Source of the DNA: Oscillospiraceae bacterium
GTDB lineage: Bacteria > Bacillota > Clostridia > Oscillospirales > Acutalibacteraceae
Length of the DNA: 7,390 nt
Direction of reading: 5' to 3'
Assembly (NCBI GenBank): GCA_019422905.1
Contig: JAHZCM010000100.1
Location: forward strand, 1 to 7,390
Shown in pieces: positions 1 to 6,230 of this stretch; the first letter of the stretch is position 1; each line of letters opens with the position of its first letter. The notes under the pieces were generated by a model, which was given only the letters and a program-made list of their open reading frames with translations, did no database searches and was not told the origin of the DNA. Made by a program: the position numbers and the translations under genes.

Positions 1-1
1 C

Positions 2-451
2 CTGCTGGACATCGTCGAGAACCGTCTGGTCGGCATGAAGAGCCGCGGCGTGTATGAGACGCCTGCCGGAACCATCCTTTACAAGGCGCACAACGTGCTG
101 GAGACCATTACGCTCGACAAGGAAACCTTCCATTACATGCAGGCGCAGATTGCGCCGAAAATGGCGGATCTCACCTACAACGGCCAGTGGTTCACGCCGC
201 TGCGTGAGGCGATCTGCGCGTTTGTCGATAAGGTCAACGAGAAAGTGACCGGCGACGTCACCCTGAAGCTCTACAAGGGCAACGTCATCAACGCGGGCGT
301 TACCTCCCCGTACACCCTTTACGACGAGGAGATCGCGACCTTCGACGAGGACGAGGTCTACGATCAGAAGGATGCGCAGGGCTTTATCAACCTCTTCGGC
401 CTTCCGATCAAGGTGCAGGCCAAGCAGAAGATGAAGCTCGAAGCGAAGTAA
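2..451 (+). CDS. argG: Argininosuccinate synthase, C-terminal part (5' end outside window)
   Basis: This is the 3' end of the gene for argininosuccinate synthase, the cytoplasmic enzyme that joins citrulline and aspartate using ATP, giving argininosuccinate, AMP and pyrophosphate. The reading frame is open from base 2 and ends in TAA at 449-451, leaving 149 codons. The family is about 400 residues long, so roughly 250 N-terminal residues, including the ATP-binding domain, lie upstream. The visible part begins in the conserved stretch VENRLVGMKSRGVYETP, typical of the synthetase/multimerisation domain. It continues with AH-LE-T and with KLYKGN near the end, both familiar from ArgG C-termini. 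An ATG at 35-37 is an internal methionine, not the start. The gene is followed by a terminator-like hairpin and then by the Nudix-argH pair. The identification is firm. Only the missing 5' part prevents a check of the active site. Confidence 0.95.
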   Translation: MLDIVENRLVGMKSRGVYETPAGTILYKAHNVLETITLDKETFHYMQAQIAPKMADLTYNGQWFTPLREAICAFVDKVNEKVTGDVTLKLYKGNVINAGVTSPYTLYDEEIATFDEDEVYDQKDAQGFINLFGLPIKVQAKQKMKLEAK

Positions 452-465
452 AAAGTTCAGATATG

Positions 466-493
466 GGGTAGGCGGAGCCGCCTGCCCTTTTCT
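466..493 (+). terminator. Probable intrinsic terminator or attenuator after argG
   Basis: A nine-pair stem (466-474 with 479-487, one U-G wobble at 469/484) closes a four-base loop GAGC and is followed at once by TTTTCT (488-493). This is the form of a rho-independent terminator, placed 14 bases after the argG stop codon. The T tract is short, so termination may be partial. Only 22 bases separate it from the next start codon, and I see no promoter in that space. Read-through, or a promoter inside argG, would be needed to express the Nudix-argH pair. Confidence 0.7.
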
Positions 494-500
494 GGCCTAA

Positions 501-515
501 AGGAGGGCGCGGAGG
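501..515 (+). promoter_or_regulatory. Ribosome binding site of the Nudix gene
   Basis: AGGAGG at 501-506 lies nine bases before the ATG at 516 and fits the 3' end of 16S rRNA well. A second GGAGG (511-515) touches the start codon and is too close to be used. The good spacing of the first copy supports ATG 516 as the start. Confidence 0.7.
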
Positions 516-1067
516 ATGGAGCTGATCGACGTTTACGACCGGGACGGAAACCGCACGGGTAAGGTTGTCAGGCGGGGAACGCCGCTTCCGGAGGGCGAGT
601 ACATTCTGGCGGTCGGCATGTGGATCGTGAACGGGAAAAACGAGATCTTTTTGACAAAGCGCAGCCCCGAAAAGTCGTATGCGCCGAATAAATGGGAGAA
701 TACGGGCGGCCACGTGCAAGCCGGGGAGGACTGCCTTGCGGCGGTGATCCGCGAGCTGCGCGAGGAGACGGGCGTCGCCGTGTCGGCGGAGCAGGTCACA
801 CTGCTCGGCGGCACGATGTGCGGCGGCGAAGCGACCGGGCACTACCTCGGGCAGACGTTCGGCGTGCGCATGGATTTTGATCTGTGCGCGGTGCGGCTGC
901 AATCGGGGGAGACCTGCGATGCGCAGTGGGTCGATTACGCGGCGTTCTGCCGCATGGCCGAAAGCGGCGCGCTCGCGCCGTCAGTTACCGCGCATCTGGA
1001 GAATTATAAAGAGAGCTTTTTGAAATTTATCGGGCAGGCGGCGGATGCGCTGTCGGAGAAAGGATGA
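516..1067 (+). CDS. Nudix hydrolase, IDI/YfcD-like, substrate unknown
   Basis: This 183-residue protein carries a complete Nudix box at residues 65-87. It starts at GHVQAGE and ends in RELREETGV, with all the expected G, E, R-E-L and E-E-G-V positions, so the Mg2+-binding glutamates are present. Enzymes of this superfamily cleave compounds of the form nucleoside diphosphate linked to another group, or related pyrophosphates. The N-terminus (residues 2-20, with YDRDGNRTGK) and the KWENTGGH lead-in resemble the group that includes YfcD-like proteins and isopentenyl-diphosphate isomerase-like Nudix proteins. The true substrate cannot be read from the sequence. No signal peptide or membrane segment is seen, so it should be cytoplasmic. 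Its stop codon overlaps the argH start (ATGA), which suggests translational coupling. A direct role in arginine synthesis is not established and it may simply be a passenger. Confidence 0.9.
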   Translation: MELIDVYDRDGNRTGKVVRRGTPLPEGEYILAVGMWIVNGKNEIFLTKRSPEKSYAPNKWENTGGHVQAGEDCLAAVIRELREETGVAVSAEQVTLLGGTMCGGEATGHYLGQTFGVRMDFDLCAVRLQSGETCDAQWVDYAAFCRMAESGALAPSVTAHLENYKESFLKFIGQAADALSEKG

Positions 1068-2452
1068 CATCAATCAAAATGAAGCTGTGGAAAGGGCGCT
1101 TCCAGAAGGAAGCGGATCCGAAAACGAACGATTTCAATTCGTCGATTTCGGTGGACAGCCGGATGGTCAAAGAGGATATCGAGGGCAGCATCGCGCATGC
1201 CACAATGCTCGGCGCATGCGGCATCATCGCGCAGAGCGAGAGCGACAAAATCTGCGCGGAGCTTGAAAAAATTGCCGCGGATATTGAAAGCGGCGCGCTA
1301 CAGATCGACCCGGATGCGGAGGATATTCACACCTTTATCGAGGGCGAGCTGACCGCCCGCATCGGCGACGCGGGCAAGCGCCTGCATACGGCGCGCAGCC
1401 GCAACGATCAGGTCGCGCTCGATGTTCGTCTGACGCTGCGGAAGGAATGCGCGGGCCTGACGGAGCAGCTCAGGGAACTGATTTCCGTGCTGTGCGACCA
1501 GGCGGAGGAATACGCCGACGCAGTCATGCCCGGCTACACGCATTTGCAGCGCGCGCAGCCGATCACCTTCGGGCACCACCTGATGGCATATGCCGAAATG
1601 TTCCTGCGGGACATCGGCCGTATGCAGGACGCCGTGAAGCGCATGGACGTCTGTCCGCTCGGCTCCGGCGCGCTCGCCGGCACGACCTACCCGCTGGACC
1701 GCGACCTCACGGCGAAGCTGCTCGGCTTTGCGGCGGTCAGCCGCAACAGCTTGGACGGCGTGGCGGACCGCGATTTCTGCGCGGAGATCGCCGCGGCGGT
1801 ATCGCTCGCGATGGTGCATCTTTCCCGCTTCTCGGAGGAGATCATCCTCTGGTGCTCGTGGGAATTCAAGTTTGTCGAGCTGGACGATGCGTTTTCCACC
1901 GGCTCGAGCATCATGCCGCAGAAGAAAAACCCGGATATCACGGAGCTGATCCGCGGCAAGAGCGGGCGCGTGTTCGGAGACCTCATGACGCTGCTCACGA
2001 TGATGAAGGGCCTGCCGCTCGCCTACAACAAGGACATGCAGGAGGACAAGGAGGCCGTGTTCGACGCGGTCGATACGCTCCGCCTGTGCCTCACGCCGTT
2101 TATTCCGATGCTGAAAACGATGCGCGTCCTGAAGGAAAACATGCGCAGCGCTGCGGCGAAGGGCTTCATCAACGCGACCGACTGCGCCGATTACCTCGTC
2201 GCCGCAAAGGGCCTGCCGTTCCGCGACGCGTATAAAATCACGGGCGAGCTGGTCGCCCTGTGCATCGAGCGCGGGCTGACGCTCGAAACGCTGCCGCTTA
2301 CGGAATACAAGAAGGTTTGCGAATCGTTCGACGAGGGCGTGTATGAGGCGATCAACCTCGAAAAATGTGTGAACGACCGCAGGGTCAAGGGCGGGCCGTG
2401 TCCGGATAACGTCCGTGCGGCGGCGAAGGAGGTCCGGGCGCTGCTGGGCTGA
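1064..2452 (+). CDS. argH: Argininosuccinate lyase
   Basis: ArgH splits argininosuccinate into arginine and fumarate, the last step of arginine synthesis, as a cytoplasmic homotetramer of the fumarase/aspartase superfamily. The 462-residue length matches the family. Three conserved regions are visible: HTARSRNDQ at residues 108-116, GYTHLQRAQP at 157-166 with the expected catalytic histidine H160, and the superfamily signature GSSIMPQKKNP at 280-290, whose loop holds the catalytic serine. The ATG at 1064 shares ATGA with the Nudix stop and has GGAG five bases upstream. A second in-frame ATG at 1079 would give MKLWKGRF, closer to typical ArgH N-termini, but its distance from the ribosome binding site is poor. 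The start could therefore be either, five residues apart. The partner enzyme ArgG lies just upstream, separated by the Nudix gene. Confidence 0.97.
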   Translation: MTSIKMKLWKGRFQKEADPKTNDFNSSISVDSRMVKEDIEGSIAHATMLGACGIIAQSESDKICAELEKIAADIESGALQIDPDAEDIHTFIEGELTARIGDAGKRLHTARSRNDQVALDVRLTLRKECAGLTEQLRELISVLCDQAEEYADAVMPGYTHLQRAQPITFGHHLMAYAEMFLRDIGRMQDAVKRMDVCPLGSGALAGTTYPLDRDLTAKLLGFAAVSRNSLDGVADRDFCAEIAAAVSLAMVHLSRFSEEIILWCSWEFKFVELDDAFSTGSSIMPQKKNPDITELIRGKSGRVFGDLMTLLTMMKGLPLAYNKDMQEDKEAVFDAVDTLRLCLTPFIPMLKTMRVLKENMRSAAAKGFINATDCADYLVAAKGLPFRDAYKITGELVALCIERGLTLETLPLTEYKKVCESFDEGVYEAINLEKCVNDRRVKGGPCPDNVRAAAKEVRALLG

Positions 2453-2521
2453 GCGCGCTTCAAGGCCCGGAATGCGGTCTGTGCAGCACGGTTCGGAACA
2501 GGCTGTGAGCGTGGACTGTGT

Positions 2522-2533
2522 GTTGAATTCAAC
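2522..2533. promoter_or_regulatory. Perfect 12-base palindrome before argC, possible operator
   Basis: GTTGAATTCAAC is a perfect inverted repeat in the 98-base gap between argH and argC, four bases before the argC ribosome binding site. Its core TGAATTCA contains the two ARG-box half-sites TGAAT and ATTCA, but overlapped with no spacer. In known ArgR/AhrC sites they are separated by about four bases. It may be a regulator site or chance. I see no convincing promoter in the gap. Confidence 0.25.
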
Positions 2534-2550
2534 GGTAAGGGAGAATTGAT

Positions 2551-3591
2551 ATGGATAAGATCAAGGCCGGCGTCGTCGGCGCGACCGGTTACGCAGGGGC
2601 GGAGCTGTGCCGGCTGCTTTACATGCATCCCGCGGCGGAGCTTGCGGCGATCAGCTCGGTCAGCTTTGAGGGGATGGCGCTTTCGGACGTGTATCCCGCG
2701 TACCGCGCGCTGTGCGACCTCGTCTGCGAAACGCAGGCGGATGTTGTGGAAAAGAGCGACGTGATTTTCGCCGCGCTGCCGCACGGCCTTTCGCAGGAGC
2801 TTGCGGCGGAATGCAACGCAAAAAACAAGGCGTTCATCGATCTCGGCGCGGACTTTCGCCTCGAGAGCGAGGAGGAATATAAGGAATGGTACGGCGGCAC
2901 GTTTACGGACAAGGCGCTGCACCGAAAAGCGGTCTACGGTCTGCCGGAGCTGTTCCGCGAGCGAATCAAGACGGCGAAGCTCGTGGCGAATCCGGGCTGC
3001 TATACGACGGCGGTGCCGCTTGCGCTCGTGCCGGCGCTTGAAAAGGGGTATATAGAGCAGACCGGCATCATCGCAAACTGTGCGAGCGGCGTGACCGGCG
3101 CGGGCAGGAAGCCCGCCCAGAACAGTCACTATCCGGAGCTGAACGAGGGCATGTCAGCCTATAAGGTCGCAAACCACCGCCACACGCCGGAAATCGAGCA
3201 GACGCTTTCCAAAATCGCGGGCGCGCCGATGCGCGTCACGTTCGTGCCGCACCTGCTGCCCGTGAACCGCGGCATTCTGGCCACCTGCTACGCGCGCCTT
3301 AAGGACGGCGTGACGGAGGAAATGCTCCGCGCGGCATATGAGGAGCGGTACGGGGACGAGCCGTTCGTCCGGCTTCTGCCAAAGGGCAGGAGCGCGGATA
3401 TTCACAACATCAAGTACACGAATTTCTGCGACGTGTCCATCTTTGTAGACAAGCGCACCGGCACGTTTATCGCGATCAGCGCCATCGACAATATGGTCAA
3501 GGGCGCGGCGGGACAGGCAATCCAGAATATGAATATCCTGTTCGGCCTCAATGAAACGACCGGGCTGATGCAGGTTCCCCCGGCGTTCTAG
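2551..3591 (+). CDS. argC: N-acetyl-gamma-glutamyl-phosphate reductase
   Basis: ArgC reduces N-acetylglutamyl 5-phosphate to N-acetylglutamate 5-semialdehyde with NADPH, the third step of ornithine synthesis. The 346-residue length is normal for the long ArgC type. The N-terminus shows the Rossmann nucleotide-binding motif GATGYAG at residues 10-16. The active-site cysteine is C150 in NPGCYTT, and the conserved NHRHTPE follows at 208-214, holding the histidine expected to take part in catalysis. The sequence GLPELFRE before the cysteine is also typical. ATG 2551 is preceded by AAGGGAG (2537-2543) with seven bases between, and no earlier start fits the family better. The product of ArgB is its substrate and its product goes to ArgD, both encoded downstream, so the gene opens the argC-J-B-D group. 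No damage or missing residue is seen. Confidence 0.97.
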   Translation: MDKIKAGVVGATGYAGAELCRLLYMHPAAELAAISSVSFEGMALSDVYPAYRALCDLVCETQADVVEKSDVIFAALPHGLSQELAAECNAKNKAFIDLGADFRLESEEEYKEWYGGTFTDKALHRKAVYGLPELFRERIKTAKLVANPGCYTTAVPLALVPALEKGYIEQTGIIANCASGVTGAGRKPAQNSHYPELNEGMSAYKVANHRHTPEIEQTLSKIAGAPMRVTFVPHLLPVNRGILATCYARLKDGVTEEMLRAAYEERYGDEPFVRLLPKGRSADIHNIKYTNFCDVSIFVDKRTGTFIAISAIDNMVKGAAGQAIQNMNILFGLNETTGLMQVPPAF

Positions 3592-3695
3592 CGGGCGGCA
3601 ACGTGCCGCAGCGAAGTCGCGGAGTCGCTCGGCGGGCCTCGCTCGCCGGTGCGGGAAATAACCGCAGTAAACGCGTACGGCGGCGCAGTTGCGGG

Positions 3696-3812
3696 AAAGT
3701 GGCTTTTAGGGGCGCGTTCTTTGGGCGCTTCCGAGAGTGGAAAACCGGCTTTAGGTGTGCGTTCTTTGAGGCGCTCCCGGGCACAGAAAATACATTTTAG
3801 GAGTGCAAGCTT
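3696..3812 (+). repeat. Imperfect tandem repeat, 45-46 base period, two and a half copies
   Basis: Copy 1 (about 3696-3740) and copy 2 (about 3741-3786) share the core TTTAGG(G/T)G(C/T)GCGTTCTTTG at 3705-3723 and 3750-3768, followed by a similar GGCGCT(T/C)CCG. A third, partial copy (about 3787-3812) keeps AAAA, five variable bases, then TTTAGGAGTGC at 3796-3806. Copies 2 and 3 share AAAA-N5-TTTAGG-N-GTGC. The spacing of the TTTAGG words is 45 and then 46 bases. The third copy supplies the argJ ribosome binding site. Confidence 0.7.
3798..3803 (+). promoter_or_regulatory. argJ ribosome binding site inside the third repeat copy
   Basis: TAGGAG lies nine bases before the argJ ATG at 3813. In the two earlier repeat copies the matching positions read TAGGGG and TAGGTG, so a single base makes this copy a good ribosome binding site. 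Confidence 0.7.
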
Positions 3813-5027
3813 ATGCAGTATATAGAAGGCGGCGTCACCGCGGCGAAGGGTTTTCTGGCCGGCGGCGTACACTGCGGTATCCGGAAAAACAAATCGAAGC
3901 TCGATCTCGCGCTGATTTACAGCGAGAAGCCGTGTACGGCGGCGGGCGTCTACACGCAGAACCTCGTCAAGGGCGCGCCGATCCTCGTCACACAGCGGAA
4001 TCTTGCGGACGGCCGCGCGCAGGCGGTGATCTGCAACAGCGGCAACGCGAACACCTGCAATGCGGACGGCGAGGCGAAGGCGTGGCGCATGTGCGAGATC
4101 GCGGCGGACGCGGTGCATATCGATCCGCACGACGTGATCGTCGCCTCCACCGGCGTGATCGGCCAGATTCTGCCGATCGAGCCGATCGAGAACGCGGCGG
4201 AAGCGCTCGCGGCGTCGCTCAGCGAAAACGGCTCCAACGCGGCGGCACAGGCCATCATGACGACCGACACGAAGGAAAAGGAAGTCGCGGCACAGGCTGA
4301 AATCGATGGAAAAACCGTCACGGTCGGCGGCATTTCAAAGGGCTCCGGTATGATTCATCCGAATATGGCGACGATGCTCTGCTTTGTCACGACGGACTGC
4401 GCGATTTCCGCCGAAATGCTCCAAAAGGCGGTCAAAAAGGCCGCGGATACGACATTCAACATGATCAGCGTGGACGGCGATACCTCCACGAACGACACGC
4501 TCGCGGTGATGGCGAACGGAGAAGCGGGCAACGTAGAGATCACCGATGAGGGCGAAGCGTTCGACGCATTCTGCGCGGTGCTGACGGCGGTGTGCAAGAA
4601 GCTCTCCATGATGATGGCGGGCGACGGCGAGGGCGCGACGAAGCTGCTGATTTGCAGAACGACCGGCGCCGCCGATTGGGAAACGGCAAAAACCGTTGCG
4701 AAGTCGGTCATCTGCTCCTCGCTTTTGAAGGCGGCGATGTTCGGCGAGGATGCAAACTGGGGCCGCGTGCTCTGCGCGATCGGCTACTCCGGCGCGGATA
4801 TCGATATCCACAAGGTAGACGTCGCTTTCCAAAGCGCAAACGGCCGTGTGAACGTCTGCGAAAACGGCGCGGGCATCGATTTCAGCGAGGAGGAGGCCGC
4901 AAAGGTGCTCCATACCGATGAGATCACGATTCTCGTGGATCTGAAGAGCGGAGACGTGGAGGCGGAAGCCTTCGGCTGCGACCTCACCTACGACTATGTG
5001 AAAATCAACGGAGATTACCGCACATGA
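3813..5027 (+). CDS. argJ: Ornithine acetyltransferase / N-acetylglutamate synthase
   Basis: ArgJ transfers the acetyl group from N-acetylornithine to glutamate, releasing ornithine and regenerating N-acetylglutamate, which makes the pathway cyclic. Some members also make N-acetylglutamate from acetyl-CoA. The sequence does not decide whether this one is bifunctional. The 404-residue length is typical. The protein is expected to cut itself between A186 and T187 in the motif HPNMATML, giving an alpha chain (1-186) and a beta chain whose new N-terminal T187 is the nucleophile. The STGVIG motif at 112-117 supplies the oxyanion-hole residues T113 and G114. KGSGMIHP precedes the cut site, and the C-terminus KINGDYRT is the usual family ending. 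ATG 3813 has TAGGAG nine bases upstream and gives the standard N-terminus. The stop overlaps the argB start as ATGA. Confidence 0.97.
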   Translation: MQYIEGGVTAAKGFLAGGVHCGIRKNKSKLDLALIYSEKPCTAAGVYTQNLVKGAPILVTQRNLADGRAQAVICNSGNANTCNADGEAKAWRMCEIAADAVHIDPHDVIVASTGVIGQILPIEPIENAAEALAASLSENGSNAAAQAIMTTDTKEKEVAAQAEIDGKTVTVGGISKGSGMIHPNMATMLCFVTTDCAISAEMLQKAVKKAADTTFNMISVDGDTSTNDTLAVMANGEAGNVEITDEGEAFDAFCAVLTAVCKKLSMMMAGDGEGATKLLICRTTGAADWETAKTVAKSVICSSLLKAAMFGEDANWGRVLCAIGYSGADIDIHKVDVAFQSANGRVNVCENGAGIDFSEEEAAKVLHTDEITILVDLKSGDVEAEAFGCDLTYDYVKINGDYRT

Positions 5028-5899
5028 GTACAGAAAAGAAAATCGGAATTTCAAACGGCGACCGCGCGCACGTGCTCGTGCAGGCGATGCCGTATATCAA
5101 GAAGTGGGCCGGCGAGACGATCGTCGTCAAATACGGCGGCAACGCCATGATCAATCCCGAGCTCAAGGAAGCCGTGATGAACGACATTGTGCTGATGCAG
5201 CTTGTCGGCATCAACGTCGTGCTCGTGCACGGCGGCGGCCCGGAGATCAGCGGCATGCTGAAGAAGATTGGCAAGGAGAGCCGCTTTATCAACGGCATGC
5301 GCTACACCGACGCGGAAACCATGGATATCGTGCAGCAGGTGCTTGCGGGCAAGGTCAACAAGGATCTCGTCCAGCTTCTCGAGAACACGGGCGGCAAGGC
5401 GATCGGCCTCTGCGGGCAGGACGGATCGCTTTTAAAGGCGGATAAGCTGCCCGCTGCGGAGGATCTCGGCTTTGTCGGGGAGATCCGCGAGGTCAATGCG
5501 AAGATCGTGAAGGACTCGCTTTCCGCCGGGTATATCCCGGTCGTCTCGACGGTTGCGGCGGGCTATCGCGGCGAGGTGTACAACATTAACGCCGACGTGG
5601 CGGCGGCGCGCATTGCGGCGGAGCTTGGCGCGCGCAAGCTGATCCTGATGACGGATATTGTCGGGCTTCTGCGCGACAAGGACGACGAAAGCACGCTGAT
5701 TCCGGTTGTGAACGTGAGCGATGTGCCGAAGCTGAAGCGCGAGGGCATCATCAGCGGCGGCATGATCCCGAAAATCGACTGCTGCGTGGAGGCGGTGCGC
5801 CGCGGCGTAGAGCGCGCGCATATCATCGACGGGCGCACGCCGCATTCGATCCTTGTAGAGCTGTTTACAGACGAAGGCATCGGCACGATGTTCTACTGA
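5024..5899 (+). CDS. argB: N-acetylglutamate kinase, probably arginine-inhibited type
   Basis: ArgB phosphorylates N-acetylglutamate with ATP, the committed and usually feedback-controlled step in cyclic pathways. The 291-residue amino acid kinase fold protein shows KYGGNAM with catalytic K36, the glycine loop HGGGPE at 69-74, NINAD with N187 and D191 (equivalent to E. coli N158 and D162), and GGMIPK with K250 (equivalent to E. coli K217). About 30 residues precede the first strand. E. coli-type enzymes, which are not inhibited by arginine, lack this extension, whereas hexameric arginine-sensitive kinases have it as an N-terminal helix. The C-terminal ELFTDEGIGTM also matches the sensitive group. 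Arginine feedback is therefore likely but inferred. ATG 5024 overlaps the argJ stop by four bases, with GGAG (5010-5013) ten bases upstream inside argJ, pointing to translational coupling. Confidence 0.97.
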   Translation: MSTEKKIGISNGDRAHVLVQAMPYIKKWAGETIVVKYGGNAMINPELKEAVMNDIVLMQLVGINVVLVHGGGPEISGMLKKIGKESRFINGMRYTDAETMDIVQQVLAGKVNKDLVQLLENTGGKAIGLCGQDGSLLKADKLPAAEDLGFVGEIREVNAKIVKDSLSAGYIPVVSTVAAGYRGEVYNINADVAAARIAAELGARKLILMTDIVGLLRDKDDESTLIPVVNVSDVPKLKREGIISGGMIPKIDCCVEAVRRGVERAHIIDGRTPHSILVELFTDEGIGTMFY

Positions 5900-6230
5900 T
5901 ACGCTGCGCTTTCCCGATTGGAACGCCCGGATTTTTCCGTCTGTTCCGGCAGAATGCCGCCGGATATGCGCAAGGCGCGGCCTGCGCCGCATTCCATCAG
6001 GCCGGAGGAAAACTTTGCGCCGGTGGTTTGGGCGGCAGCGTGCCGGGGCGCGGCTGCGCAATCGTGTGGCGATCCGCACTTCGCCGCAGAAGGAGAACAA
6101 TCGGGCAAGCGGGTGCGAATGAAGCATTCTGCACCGGCAAAGTCAAATTTCAACGTATAAAGGGTTTCGTCTAACGCTTTCAGGCGGCAGCCGGAGTCCC
6201 TGAATGCTATGGAGGAGGAAAAAGATTAAG
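5900..6230. other. Long intergenic region between argB and argD
   Basis: This stretch of about 330 bases has open frames on both strands (for example 5918-6160 plus and 5893-6153 minus), but none has a good ribosome binding site or a recognisable protein. The sequence holds several small GC-rich hairpins: 5947-5951 with 5955-5959 (loop GAA), and 5968-5976 with 5980-5987 (eight pairs, one bulged A). None is followed by a T tract, so no clear terminator is present. TATAAA at 6156-6161 resembles a -10 box but has no matching -35 at the right distance. No ARG box, tRNA, T-box or known riboswitch is apparent. The gap is odd because neighbouring genes elsewhere in the cluster are close or overlapping. 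It may hold an argD promoter, a decayed gene or an intergenic repeat. Confidence 0.4.
6211..6218 (+). promoter_or_regulatory. Ribosome binding site of argD, start-deciding
   Basis: GGAGGAGG is a very strong anti-16S match. Its last AGGAGG (6213-6218) is 12 bases from GTG 6231, which is long, and six bases from ATT 6225, which is ideal apart from the unusual codon. It lies inside the frame if ATG 6204 is used, which argues against that start. Confidence 0.6.

Larger units (their letters stand above)
3592..3812. other. Intergenic region argC-argJ with hairpins and a tandem repeat
   Basis: These 221 bases hold no credible gene. The first half is very GC-rich. It contains a perfect six-pair hairpin (3595-3600 with 3604-3609, loop ACG) directly after the argC stop, with no T tract. 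A direct repeat of eleven bases, TCGCTCGGCGG, occurs at 3625-3635 and again with one change at 3639-3649. The second half is a 45-base tandem repeat, listed separately. The composition suggests a dispersed intergenic element, but that is inference. The hairpin might slow transcription or protect the upstream message from decay. Confidence 0.5.

Noticed and set aside
2446..2468. Stem-loop at the end of argH as a terminator
   Set aside because: The stem is interrupted by a bulge, includes a G-U pair and is not followed by a T tract.
2191..3129. Minus-strand open frame of 312 codons across argH-argC
   Set aside because: It spans two well-identified genes and their gap, with no recognisable domain. 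It is explained by GC-biased third positions.
3766..3796. Possible promoter TTGAGG, 19 bases, TACATT before argJ
   Set aside because: Both boxes match only four of six consensus bases, the spacing is too long, and the implied start site would fall within the ribosome binding site.
3588..4130. Minus-strand open frame covering the argC-argJ gap and the argJ 5' end
   Set aside because: It reads through the tandem repeat and into argJ and has no protein family features. The gap looks non-coding.
5918..6160. Plus-strand 80-codon open frame in the argB-argD gap
   Set aside because: There is no ribosome binding site at its ATG, no recognisable motif, and an equally long frame exists on the other strand (5893-6153).
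6156..6161. TATAAA as a -10 box for argD
   Set aside because: No -35 hexamer resembling TTGACA is found 16-18 bases upstream. It is mentioned only as part of the gap description.
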